DNA from: Streptomyces sp. S3(2020)
GTDB taxonomy: Bacteria; Actinomycetota; Actinomycetes; Streptomycetales; Streptomycetaceae
Direction: 5' to 3'
Length of the DNA: 48,874 nt
NCBI RefSeq assembly: GCF_013044505.1
Contig: NZ_JABERD010000062.1
Coordinates: forward strand, 1 to 48,874
Numbering within the stretch: the first letter of the stretch is position 1; each line of letters begins with the position of its first letter. This document shows, in pieces, positions 31,889 to 39,178 of the stretch. Under the pieces are notes generated by a model that worked only from the letters and a program-made list of their open reading frames with translations, did no database searches and was not told where the DNA came from. A program made the position numbers and the translations under genes.

Positions 31889-33514
31889 GTGGACCCGGTG
31901 ATCGTCGTCGGAGCGGGGCCCGTCGGGCTCACGCTCGCCCTCGCGCTGGCCCGCCAGGAGGTGCCGTCCGTCGTCCTGGACGAGGGTCCCGGCAAGGACG
32001 AACCGCGTCCCGCCCGCACCGTCGTCCTGCGCGAGGACACCGCCGCCCTGATGGAACGTCTGACCGGCGTCCCGCTCTCCGAGGCCGGCTGCCGCTGGGC
32101 CGGATGGCGGTCGTTGCGCCGCAAGCAGGTGATGCGCGAGGTCACCTTCGACGGCACCTCCGAGCACGCTTCGGGCGAGGCCGGGCCCGCGCCCCTGCAC
32201 ATCGCCCAGCACGTGCTGACCGGCGCCCTGCGTGCGGCCTGCGCCGAGGCGCGGCTGGTCAAGGTCTGTGTGGACAGCCGGCTCGACACCGTCGAGCAGG
32301 AGCCCTCCGGTGTCACCGCCCACACCCGCGGCACCAAGGGCACCTGGTGGCGCGGCAGTCACCTGGTCGGCTGCGACGGCCCGCGCTCGACGGTACGCAA
32401 ACTCCTCGACATCCGTTTTCCCGGCCGTACGGCGGTGGAGCGGCACGCGGTCGCCGCGCTGCGCACGGAACTTCCGTGGGAGGACGAAGCGTTGCTCCAT
32501 CGGATGCCGCCGTGGCGGACGTCCGGACCCTCTGCGGGGGAGGTCACCGGACGCCCCCTCCCCGACGGCGTCTGGCGCCTCGACTGGCTGCTGCCACCCG
32601 GCAAGGACCTGGTCACGCCCGAACTCCTGGTGGCCCGGGTCCGGGAGACCCTCGCCGGCTGGACGGGCGGCCCGACACCGCCGTACGAACTCCTCGACAC
32701 CGGCGTGCACACCGTGCACCACCGTCTCGCGCGCCGCTGGCGGGCCGGGCGGGTGTTCCTCGCCGGGGACGCGGCGCATCTGCTCGGCGCGCTCGGCACG
32801 CAGGGGCTCGACGAGGGGCTCAGGGATGCCGACAACCTCGCCTGGAAACTGGCCCTGGCCTGGCATCACGGGCCGCACGAAGCGTTGCTCGACAGTTACC
32901 AGGCCGAGCGGCGCGCGGTCGTCGCCGCCCGGCTGCGCGCCGCCGACCAGGCCCTGCCGCTGGTGCGTGGCGGCGGAGGGCTGCGGGCCGTCGTCCCGGG
33001 TTCCGCGCGGGGTCACGACGCGCTGCTCACGGACGGTCACCTGGGGCGCGGGGCGCTCGGTGCGCCGGGGGCGTACGCCACCTCGCCGCTCGCGCCCCGG
33101 CATCTGGAGGCGGAGGTCCCGGTGGACACCGCGCCGGGTGCGCCGGTCGCCGATGTCCGGGTCACCGCCGAGGACGGTTCCTTCGTACGGCTGCGGGACC
33201 GGCTCGGGCGTGGGGCACTGCTCGTGGTGCTGATCGCGCCGGGCACCGGGGTGTGGGAGCGCAAGCACTGGGTGGGCGCCGGGCTCATGCCCCGCCTCGC
33301 GGCCGCGGTGACGGCGCTGCCGCATCCGGCCGAGCTGCTGGTCGCGGAGAGCTATCCGGGCGCGGCGGCGCACAGTGTGCTGCTGGTACGGCCCGACGGT
33401 CACCTGGTGACCGCGCTGAACGGCGTGCGGCCGGCCGATCTGTACGCGGCCGCCGAGGCCACGCTGGGCGGGCCCGCGAAGACGGAGGCGGAGGCGGGAG
33501 CGGGGGCGCGCTGA
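31889..33514 (+). CDS. FAD-dependent aromatic-ring-type monooxygenase
   Basis: Predicted 541-aa PHBH-like flavin monooxygenase. FAD motifs are in order: Rossmann PVIVVGAGPVGLTLALALA at the start, VGCDGPRSTVRK (DG motif) near residue 170, and FLAGDAAHLLGALGTQGLDE near 290. A C-terminal thioredoxin-like domain follows, as in phenol and polyketide hydroxylases. GTG 31889 has AGGGGG nine bases upstream; the frame is open from 31799 but the extra N-terminus precedes the Rossmann strand and is not family-like. TTGACG at 31777-31782 is a possible -35. No biosynthetic cluster surrounds it, so the substrate is unknown. Confidence 0.88.
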   Translation: MDPVIVVGAGPVGLTLALALARQEVPSVVLDEGPGKDEPRPARTVVLREDTAALMERLTGVPLSEAGCRWAGWRSLRRKQVMREVTFDGTSEHASGEAGPAPLHIAQHVLTGALRAACAEARLVKVCVDSRLDTVEQEPSGVTAHTRGTKGTWWRGSHLVGCDGPRSTVRKLLDIRFPGRTAVERHAVAALRTELPWEDEALLHRMPPWRTSGPSAGEVTGRPLPDGVWRLDWLLPPGKDLVTPELLVARVRETLAGWTGGPTPPYELLDTGVHTVHHRLARRWRAGRVFLAGDAAHLLGALGTQGLDEGLRDADNLAWKLALAWHHGPHEALLDSYQAERRAVVAARLRAADQALPLVRGGGGLRAVVPGSARGHDALLTDGHLGRGALGAPGAYATSPLAPRHLEAEVPVDTAPGAPVADVRVTAEDGSFVRLRDRLGRGALLVVLIAPGTGVWERKHWVGAGLMPRLAAAVTALPHPAELLVAESYPGAAAHSVLLVRPDGHLVTALNGVRPADLYAAAEATLGGPAKTEAEAGAGAR

Positions 33515-33616
33515 CGGCGCCGGGGAGCTCGTGCGGGAGCGGAATCCCGCTCGCGTCGACGGTGTCGGACGGCTCGGGCCGCGGTCGTCGCGGGGTCGGG
33601 TCCGAGTGGTGCGGAA

Positions 33617-33645
33617 GGCTCGGCCCGAGCTCACGGGGCCGAGCC
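33617..33645 (+). terminator. 10-bp-stem terminator after the monooxygenase
   Basis: GGCTCGGCCC (33617-33626) pairs with GGGCCGAGCC (33636-33645) across a 9-nt loop, about 100 bp after the monooxygenase stop and before the promoter of the next operon. Confidence 0.7.
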
Positions 33646-33703
33646 GCGCGGGCCCTCGCCGCCGTACGTACCGTCACCGTGAGGTCCACATAGTGACAGT
33701 GAG

Positions 33704-33732
33704 TTGACCGGCCTGCACCGCCATGGTGTACT
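33704..33732 (+). promoter_or_regulatory. Candidate promoter of the cysteine dioxygenase operon
   Basis: TTGACC (33704-33709) and TGTACT (33727-33732) are separated by 17 bp, a fair match to the Streptomyces housekeeping (HrdB) type. A start near 33740 would place the Cys-rich leader ORF about 40 bases into the transcript. Confidence 0.45.
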
Positions 33733-33771
33733 CCGGATCGTGACCGACACCTGCGTGCACCTGTGGCGGAG

Positions 33772-33785
33772 GGTCCATATGGACC
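33772..33785. promoter_or_regulatory. 14-bp palindrome GGTCCATATGGACC over the leader start codon
   Basis: A perfect palindrome spans part of the ribosome binding site and the ATG of the leader ORF. As DNA it could be a dimer operator just downstream of the candidate promoter. As RNA it could favour duplex formation between transcripts. Confidence 0.4.
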
Positions 33786-33826
33786 TCGTCCGCTATGCGG
33801 GCTGCGTGTGTCGCGAGTCCTGCTGA
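33779..33826 (+). CDS. Cys-rich leader peptide, putative cysteine-responsive attenuator
   Basis: A 15-codon ORF, MDLVRYAGCVCRESC, with three Cys codons (9, 11 and 15), the last directly before TGA. ATG 33779 has GGAGG at ideal spacing (GGAGGGTCCATATG), as good a ribosome site as any in the window. It lies 79 bp upstream of the cysteine dioxygenase gene, and an 8-bp-stem hairpin sits between. Short leader ORFs ending in Cys codons upstream of sulfur-metabolism genes are known in actinobacteria, where ribosome stalling on Cys codons senses cysteine. Here the idea that cysteine supply controls dioxygenase expression is inference from position and content. A 14-bp palindrome overlaps its start. 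Confidence 0.65.
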   Translation: MDLVRYAGCVCRESC

Positions 33827-33845
33827 ATTCGCATCTCTCTTCTCC

Positions 33846-33876
33846 AGCGCGCGCCTCTTCGGTGCTGCCGCGCGCT
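33846..33876 (+). promoter_or_regulatory. Hairpin between leader ORF and cysteine dioxygenase gene
   Basis: AGCGCGCG (33846-33853) is complementary to CGCGCGCT (33869-33876) with a 15-nt loop. It begins 19 bases after the leader stop codon, within reach of a ribosome stalled or released there, and ends about 20 bases before AGGA of the dioxygenase gene. It suits an attenuator or antisequestor element; no alternative fold has been computed. Confidence 0.5.
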
Positions 33877-33905
33877 TCCCGCGAACGCTCATCAGGACGG
33901 TGCCC

Positions 33906-34430
33906 GTGTCTGTCTCCCCTTCTGTGTCCGCCGTTTCCACGCCGACGCAGGCGGAACTCCTCGATTTCGTACGGCGGACCGCCGCCGACGCCCAGCTGAT
34001 CTCCTCGCTCCCGCTCGACCCCGAGGGCCGCACCTGGGTGCGCCTGGAGGGGCCCGGCGGCAGCGAGGCCTGGCTGATCGGCTGGCCGCCCGGTACGGGC
34101 ACCGGCTGGCACGACCACGCCGAGTCCGTCGGCGCCTTCGTGACGGCTTCCGGTGAGCTCAAGGAGAACTCGCTCACCGCGCGGCTCCCCGCGGACGGCT
34201 GGAAGACCCTGGAACTCACCGAGGGCATCGACCGGGAGCGGCGGCTTCCGGCGGGCAAGGGGCGCTCCTTCGGGCAGCACCACGTCCACGAGGTGCTCAA
34301 CGAGTCCACCGCCGAGCACGCGATCTCCGTCCACGCCTACTACCCGCCCCTGCCGCAGATCCGCCGCTACAGCCGCACCGGGCACGTGCTGCGCCTGGAG
34401 CACGTGGAGCGCCCGGAGGACTGGCAGTGA
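33906..34430 (+). CDS. Cysteine dioxygenase family protein
   Basis: Predicted 174-aa cupin Fe(II) thiol dioxygenase. The first cupin motif has the metal histidines in GTGTGWHDHAESVGAFVTAS, and the second contributes the His in GQHHVHEVLN and AISVHAYYPPL. The family oxidises cysteine (or a related thiol) to the sulfinate with O2. GTG 33906 is eight bases after AGGA; GTG 33900 is too close to that site. A rhodanese-like gene follows immediately, and a Cys-rich leader ORF and hairpin precede it. Whether the substrate is cysteine, 3-mercaptopropionate or a persulfide cannot be decided by eye. Confidence 0.85.
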   Translation: MSVSPSVSAVSTPTQAELLDFVRRTAADAQLISSLPLDPEGRTWVRLEGPGGSEAWLIGWPPGTGTGWHDHAESVGAFVTASGELKENSLTARLPADGWKTLELTEGIDRERRLPAGKGRSFGQHHVHEVLNESTAEHAISVHAYYPPLPQIRRYSRTGHVLRLEHVERPEDWQ

Positions 34431-34444
34431 CCGGAGGACCGGCA

Positions 34445-34897
34445 GTGAGTGGCTCGGGCACGCGCGAGGAGCGGCGGGCGGGCGTTCCCGGCGACGGCGA
34501 CGGCTCGGGGGAACTCCCGGTCGGCATCGACGAGTTGCTGGAGCGGGTCCGCGAGGGCTACGAGCGGATCGAGGCACGCGAGGCCTACGACGCCGCGCGG
34601 CGCGGGGAGGCGCTGCTGGTCGACATCCGCTACGCCGCCCTGCGCGAACGGGACGGACGGGTGCCCGGCGCCCTCGTCGTCGAGCGCAACGAGCTGGAGT
34701 GGCGCCTCGACCCGCGGGGCAGCCATCGCGCCCCCGAGGCCACGGGGCACGACCTGCGTGTCGTGGTGATCTGCAACGAGGGTTACGCCTCCAGTCTGGC
34801 GGCCGAGTCGCTGCACCGGCTGGGGCTGCGCCGGGCCACGGACCTGGTGGGCGGGTTCCAGGCGTGGCGGGCCGCGGGGCTGCCCGTGGCGTCGTAG
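34445..34897 (+). CDS. Rhodanese-like sulfurtransferase domain protein
   Basis: Predicted 150-aa single-domain rhodanese. The domain runs from about residue 35: ARRGEALLVDIRYAALRERD, GRVPGALVVERNELEWRL, then the active-site loop VVICNEGYASS with the nucleophilic Cys, and DLVGGFQAWRAAGLPV at the end. GTG 34445 has GGAGG at good spacing; GTG 34427 would overlap the dioxygenase stop by four bases and is an alternative. It is surely co-transcribed with the dioxygenase. Together they could handle sulfane sulfur or cysteine catabolism, as in dioxygenase-rhodanese pairs of other bacteria. Confidence 0.88.
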   Translation: MSGSGTREERRAGVPGDGDGSGELPVGIDELLERVREGYERIEAREAYDAARRGEALLVDIRYAALRERDGRVPGALVVERNELEWRLDPRGSHRAPEATGHDLRVVVICNEGYASSLAAESLHRLGLRRATDLVGGFQAWRAAGLPVAS

Positions 34898-34931
34898 GGG
34901 CGGGGCCACGGCCGCCTGTGGTGGCGGAGTC

Positions 34932-35912
34932 TCAGTCGATCTCTGGGTCGCAGTAGAGCGGGGCCGTGTCGGCGCTGCCCTTGGTGACCAGGCGGACCCG
35001 GGTCGTGGCGACCTTGGCACCGCCCTCGACGTCTTCGCCCCGCAGCAGGGCGAGGGTGTTGTCCACCGCCAACTCTCCGGTGTCCGCAGCCGAGTTGGCG
35101 ACCGTGGCCGCGAAGCGTCCGTCCTTCAGCGCGGCCAGGCCCTCGTCGGTGCCGTTGACGGTCACGATCCTGACGTCCTCGGCGCCGGCCGCGTCGAAGG
35201 CCTTGCGGACGGCGAAGGCCATCTCCTCGTTGGCGACGAAGGCGTAGTCGAGGTCGGGGTGGGCCTGGATCATGCTCTCGGCGACCTTCCCGGCCTTGCT
35301 GGGGTCGAACATGCCGGGCTCGTTCGCGACGACCGTGGCGTTGGCGGGCAGAGCGTCCTTGAAGCCGCCCACCAGCAGGTCGGAGGCGGCGCCGGGCGCA
35401 CCGGCGACGATGCCGACCTGCACGCCCTTCCCGGCGGCGTCCCTCGCGATCCAACGGGCGTCCAGGGCGCCCACGTTCTTCAGGTCGACGACGACGGCTC
35501 CGAGGATGTCGGAGGTGTCGTCGGGGACGATCGAGGTGAGGAAGATCGGAACACCGGCCTCCTTCGCCTTGGCGATGTCGTCCTTGAGGGCATCGACGTC
35601 GACGGTCTGCACGATCAGCGCGTCCACGTGCCGGGCGATCATGTCCTTGATGTTCGCCAACTCGGTGTTGGCGTCCTGCCCGGACTCGGCCGTGTGGATC
35701 AGGGTGGTGTTGTTGGCGGCGGTGTCCTCGACGGCCTCCTGCAGACAGCGGTGGAAGCGGGTGGAACCGCCGTTGACGAACCCCAGCGTGATCGTGCCGT
35801 CGAGCGACTCTCCCGAGTCTTCGCCCCAGTCGAGGCCACAGCCGCTCAGGGCCAGGCTGCCTCCGAGGACGGACGCGACCAGCGCCCTGCGGGCGCGGGC
35901 GGTTCTGGGCAT
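34932..35912 (-). CDS. Sugar-type ABC substrate-binding lipoprotein, orphan
   Basis: Predicted 326-aa lipoprotein of the ribose/galactose-binding (type 1 periplasmic binding) group. The signal ends in ALSGCGLDWG with the lipidated Cys at residue 25. The mature part shows TITLGFVNGGSTRFHRCLQE, ARHVDALIVQTVDVDALKD and KGVQVGIVAGAPGA. ATG 35912 has GGAAGG about ten bases upstream. No permease or ATPase gene lies beside it, so it is either an orphan that uses a remote transporter or a sensor component. It converges on the rhodanese gene with a 34-bp gap. The ligand is unknown. Confidence 0.88.
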   Translation of the reverse strand: MPRTARARRALVASVLGGSLALSGCGLDWGEDSGESLDGTITLGFVNGGSTRFHRCLQEAVEDTAANNTTLIHTAESGQDANTELANIKDMIARHVDALIVQTVDVDALKDDIAKAKEAGVPIFLTSIVPDDTSDILGAVVVDLKNVGALDARWIARDAAGKGVQVGIVAGAPGAASDLLVGGFKDALPANATVVANEPGMFDPSKAGKVAESMIQAHPDLDYAFVANEEMAFAVRKAFDAAGAEDVRIVTVNGTDEGLAALKDGRFAATVANSAADTGELAVDNTLALLRGEDVEGGAKVATTRVRLVTKGSADTAPLYCDPEID

Positions 35913-36277
35913 GGCGGGGCCACCTTCCGGACGTACCTGTGCGGGTTCGGCTCACCGACCGGCTCCGGTGAGACGGCGGCAGAAGAGGCGCACGGGTACG
36001 GACGGCCGCGCGACGGCAGCAGACGGTACCGGCGGGCGGGGAAGGCTCACCCCTCGTGGAACGCAAGGTAAGGCTGCGCCGGCTGAGCGGTGACGCCTGG
36101 ACACGGAAGCCGTACCGGACGGGCACCTGTGCCGACGGCGTCGACCCTCTGTCGGTGCCTTCGCGGCCCTCGGAAGCCTTCGCAAGCCCGAGGCCTGGCC
36201 CAAGCCCGAGTCCCAGCCCAGCCCAGCCCCGGCACACGACCTGGCCCCAACTCCCCGCCGAACTCAACCCGCGGGTC
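35913..36277. other. Intergenic region upstream of the binding protein, downstream of recX
   Basis: I see no gene in these 365 bp; open frames are Arg/Pro-rich. The promoter of the minus-strand binding-protein gene should lie in the left part. Near 36180-36235 there is a C-rich stretch of short repeats (CAAGCCCGAG twice, then CCCAGCC units). It may form the recX terminator area, though I could not see a clean hairpin. Confidence 0.55.
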
Positions 36278-37234
36278 TCAGAACCCCTCGTCCTGGAGGA
36301 ACTCGGCGTCCTCGCCCTCCTCTTCGAGCGCCTGCCGGACCACCCTCAGAGCCATGCCCTCGGGGTACCCCTTGCGGGCGAGCATGCCCGCGAGGCGGCG
36401 CAGGCGCTTGTCGCGGTCGAGGCCACGCGTGGAACGCAGCTTGCGGGCGACGAGGTCGCGCGCGGTCTCTTCCTCCTGCTCGGAGTCGAGCTGCGAGACG
36501 GCCGCGTCGATCAGCGTGGAGTCGACGCCCTTGGTGCGCAGTTCCTGGGCGAGGGCGCGCCGGGCGAGTCCCCGGCCGTGGTGCCGGGACTCCACCCAGG
36601 CCTCGGCGAACGCGCTGTCGTTGATCAGCCCGACCTCCTCGAACCGCGACAGCACCTCCTGCGCCGCCTCGTCCGGGATCCCCTTCTTGCTCAGGGCGTC
36701 CGCGAGCTGTTTCCGCGTACGCGGGGTCCCGGTGAGCAGGCGCAGACAGATAGCCCGTGCCCGCTCGACCGGGTCCCCTGAAGACTCCCCCTGCTCGGCC
36801 CTCGACGAGGAGGGGGCGCCTTCGTCCGTACCGGACGGCTCCCCGCCGCGTCGCTGTCGACGCCCACGGGAACCGCCCTCGCCACGGGCGGCACGGCCCC
36901 CACGGGAGCCACCGCGCCCACGGCGGGAGCCTCCGCCTGACGGCACCGAGCCGTCGCCCGGCCCGTCGTCGTACGGCGCGTCATGGCCGTACGGCTGTCC
37001 GGCACGGTAGTCGCCGTCGTCGCCGTACGTTCCCCCGGCGCCGTACGAGCCACCGCTGCCGTACGACGCGGCGCGGCCGTGTCCCCCGTCCGCACCGCGC
37101 CCCGCATCGTCCCTGTACGCATCGTCCCCGTACGCATCGCCGCCCGGTCCGGAGGATCCCCCGTCGCCTGCCCCGCCCCGCTCGCGCGGAGCGTCCTGGT
37201 AGGCGTACTCGGCCCAGTCGGTTCGTCGTGTCAC
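36278..37234 (-). CDS. recX: Regulatory protein RecX with long disordered N-terminus
   Basis: Predicted 318-aa RecA modulator. The RecX domain occupies the C-terminal ~165 residues as three-helix repeats: ARAICLRLLTGTPRTRKQLA, VGLINDSAFAEAWVESRHHG with GLARRALAQELRTKGV, and RLRRLAGMLARKGYPEGMAL. The first ~150 residues are Gly, Tyr, Asp, Ser and Arg-rich, including SYGSGGSYGAGGTYGDDGDY and RGG-type motifs (RRGRGGSRGGR). Typical RecX is 150-200 aa, so this extension is unusually long. The GTG start is four bases after the recA stop, so both are co-transcribed and probably coupled. RecX limits RecA filament growth. Confidence 0.93.
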   Translation of the reverse strand: MTRRTDWAEYAYQDAPRERGGAGDGGSSGPGGDAYGDDAYRDDAGRGADGGHGRAASYGSGGSYGAGGTYGDDGDYRAGQPYGHDAPYDDGPGDGSVPSGGGSRRGRGGSRGGRAARGEGGSRGRRQRRGGEPSGTDEGAPSSSRAEQGESSGDPVERARAICLRLLTGTPRTRKQLADALSKKGIPDEAAQEVLSRFEEVGLINDSAFAEAWVESRHHGRGLARRALAQELRTKGVDSTLIDAAVSQLDSEQEEETARDLVARKLRSTRGLDRDKRLRRLAGMLARKGYPEGMALRVVRQALEEEGEDAEFLQDEGF

Positions 37235-37238
37235 GGGA

Positions 37239-38363
37239 TCAGCTCTTGGCAGCCGCGGCCTTGGGCTTGGCGGCCTTGGCCGCCGGTGCCGGCACCGTCT
37301 TCGCGGCGTCGTCCGCGGAGGTGGCGCCCGCCGCGTCCGCGCCCGGCTCGGCGGTCGGCTCCTGCGGTCGTACGCCGACGCCCAGCTTCTCCAGGATCTT
37401 CTTCTCGATCTCGTTGGCCAGGTCGGGGTTGTCCTTCAGGAAGTTGCGCGCGTTCTCCTTGCCCTGGCCGAGCTGGTCGCCCTCGTACGTGTACCAGGCG
37501 CCGGCCTTGCGCACGAAGCCGTGCTCCACGCCCATGTCGATCAGGCCGCCCTCGCGGCTGATGCCGTGGCCGTAGAGGATGTCGAACTCGGCCTGCTTGA
37601 AGGGCGGCGCGACCTTGTTCTTGACGACCTTCACGCGGGTGCGGTTGCCGACCGCGTCCGTGCCGTCCTTCAGGGTCTCGATGCGGCGGATGTCGAGCCG
37701 CACCGAGGCGTAGAACTTCAGCGCGCGGCCACCGGTCGTGGTCTCCGGGGAGCCGAACATCACGCCGATCTTCTCGCGGAGCTGGTTGATGAAGATCGCG
37801 GTGGTCTTGGACTGATTGAGGGCGCTGGTGATCTTCCGCAGCGCCTGGCTCATCAGACGGGCCTGGAGGCCGACGTGGCTGTCGCCCATCTCGCCCTCGA
37901 TCTCCGCGCGCGGGACGAGCGCGGCGACGGAGTCGATGACGATGAGGTCGAGGGCGCCGGAGCGGACCAGCATGTCCACGATCTCCAGGGCCTGCTCGCC
38001 GTTGTCCGGCTGGGACAGGATCAGGTTGTCGATGTCGACGCCGAGCTTCTTCGCGTACTCGGGGTCGAGGGCGTGCTCCGCGTCCACGAACGCGACCTGG
38101 CCGCCCGCCTTCTGCGCGTTCGCCACCGCGTGCAGCGTCAGCGTGGTCTTGCCGGAGGACTCCGGTCCGTACACCTCCACCACGCGGCCGCGCGGCAGGC
38201 CGCCGACGCCGAGGGCGACGTCGAGCGCGGTCGACCCGGTCGGGATGACCTCGATGGGCTCCATCGACCGCTCGCCCATGCGCATGACCGCGCCCTTGCC
38301 GAATTGCCGTTCAATCTGTGCGAGAGCGGCATCCAGGGCCTTCTCGCGGTCGGTTCCTGCCAT
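37239..38363 (-). CDS. recA: Recombinase RecA
   Basis: Predicted 374-aa strand-exchange ATPase. Family features include MAGTDREKALDAALAQIERQ, FGKGAVMRMGE, Walker A GPESSGKTTL, Walker B LIVIDSVAAL, and the L2 region NQLREKIGVMFGSPETTTGG. The C-terminus is Ala/Lys/Pro-rich, as in other Streptomyces RecA. ATG 38363 follows GGTGGA and gives the expected Streptomyces length; a longer frame to 38429 is open but precedes the conserved N-terminus. It is transcribed with recX from an SOS promoter about 165 bp upstream. Confidence 0.98.
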   Translation of the reverse strand: MAGTDREKALDAALAQIERQFGKGAVMRMGERSMEPIEVIPTGSTALDVALGVGGLPRGRVVEVYGPESSGKTTLTLHAVANAQKAGGQVAFVDAEHALDPEYAKKLGVDIDNLILSQPDNGEQALEIVDMLVRSGALDLIVIDSVAALVPRAEIEGEMGDSHVGLQARLMSQALRKITSALNQSKTTAIFINQLREKIGVMFGSPETTTGGRALKFYASVRLDIRRIETLKDGTDAVGNRTRVKVVKNKVAPPFKQAEFDILYGHGISREGGLIDMGVEHGFVRKAGAWYTYEGDQLGQGKENARNFLKDNPDLANEIEKKILEKLGVGVRPQEPTAEPGADAAGATSADDAAKTVPAPAAKAAKPKAAAAKS

Positions 38364-38735
38364 GGGTTCCACCCGGTTTGCTTGAGTCGATCGCTTCACG
38401 TCAAAGACGCTAACGCCTGCCACTGACAATGCGCCCCGACGCCCGTCCAGCCTGTGGATAACTAGGGGACTTCTCGACCGAAACCGTGCGGAAATCCCCG
38501 CCGAGAGTCTCGCCGGAGCTTCTATAAGAATGGATGTTCGATTTTTGTGTCAAGCGCACCACGCGGCACTTCCGGGCGTATGTGTGGGGGCGTTGTGAAG
38601 CCGGCTCTACAGGGCAGAACACGCCGGGGCAGGCCCATGGGCGGCGCTGCCCTCACAGGCCGAAGCGGTCCGGGAGGGCGAGACGGGAGTGCAAGTGGAC
38701 GAGGCGCGTGCCGGCAGGTCGTGGACTTCGCCGAC
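38364..38735. other. Intergenic region between recA and a broken gene
   Basis: Apart from the recA promoter and its ~160-bp leader, this stretch shows no supported gene. The right half (38560-38735) has open frames on both strands but no ribosome site linked to a recognisable protein. It would hold the promoter of the frameshifted plus-strand gene. Confidence 0.5.
38524..38553 (-). promoter_or_regulatory. recA promoter with LexA (Cheo-type) box
   Basis: On the minus strand TTGACA (38553-38548) and TCTTAT (38529-38524) are spaced by 18 bp. Between them CGAACATCCATTC (38540-38528) matches the actinobacterial LexA box CGAAC-N4-GTTCG with one imperfect half, the arrangement I recall for recA of S. 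lividans. Repression by LexA and induction on DNA damage are expected. Confidence 0.85.
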
Positions 38736-38765
38736 ATGGAGTACCCGCGGATGGAGTACCCGCGG
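38736..38765. repeat. 15-bp perfect tandem duplication
   Basis: ATGGAGTACCCGCGG occurs at 38736-38750 and again at 38751-38765 without mismatch, near the 5' end of the broken gene. It duplicates MEYPR in frame and provides two possible start codons. Confidence 0.95.
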
Positions 38766-39073
38766 ACCTTCCGCAGCGCCGCGCCCGACGATCGGGACGG
38801 CACGCACTTCGCCCTGTTCCACGCCCATCACCCGCTGGTCGCCTTCGTGGCCGAGCGGCGCTCCTGGTACGTCCCCGACGCGTTCCTGGACCCACCCGCC
38901 CGGGCCGCCACCCTCACCGGCTTCGGCTTCGCTCCCCTGGCCAGGTCACAGCTCCTGCTCCCGCTCCACGAGGCGGACACCTCCGCCCTGACCGTCGGAC
39001 CGTCGGGGAGTGGCAGCACATCAGGTACTGGCGACCGGACACCGTAGGCGAGGTGCTCTTCAACTCCTGGGAC
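38736..39073 (+). pseudogene. Small conserved gene broken by an 8-bp tandem duplication
   Basis: The first frame encodes TFRSAAPDDRDGTHFALFHAH, ERRSWYVPDAFLDPPARAA, FGFAPLARSQLLLPLHEAD and SALTV, then turns into Ser/Gly-rich nonsense and stops at 39047. The natural continuation, EWQHIRYWRPDTVGEVLFNS, lies in another frame from about 39010. At the junction GACCGTCG occurs twice in direct tandem (near 38992-39007). Removing one 8-bp copy joins the frames as SALTVGEWQHIRYW. A second duplication, 15 bp, sits at the 5' end (38736-38765). No stop follows VLFNSWD in the second frame, which runs on into the next membrane protein. A sequencing error cannot be excluded. Function unknown; the start is a guess. 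Confidence 0.65.
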
Positions 39074-39178
39074 CGACAAGGGCGACCGGGGGTCCCGGCC
39101 GACGTGCTTCCCACGGCGTACCGCCGGTGTCTCCACCTGGACGACGACGGGACGGACGCCCCGCGCGAGTCTGTGGAC

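Noticed and set aside
33795..33905. Cysteine dioxygenase starting at ATG 33795
   Set aside because: The 37 extra residues are not family-like and the ATG lies inside the leader ORF in another frame; GTG 33906 has AGGA at good spacing.
38364..38429. Longer RecA start at 38429
   Set aside because: It adds residues not found in RecA; ATG 38363 gives the standard 374-aa protein and follows GGTGGA.
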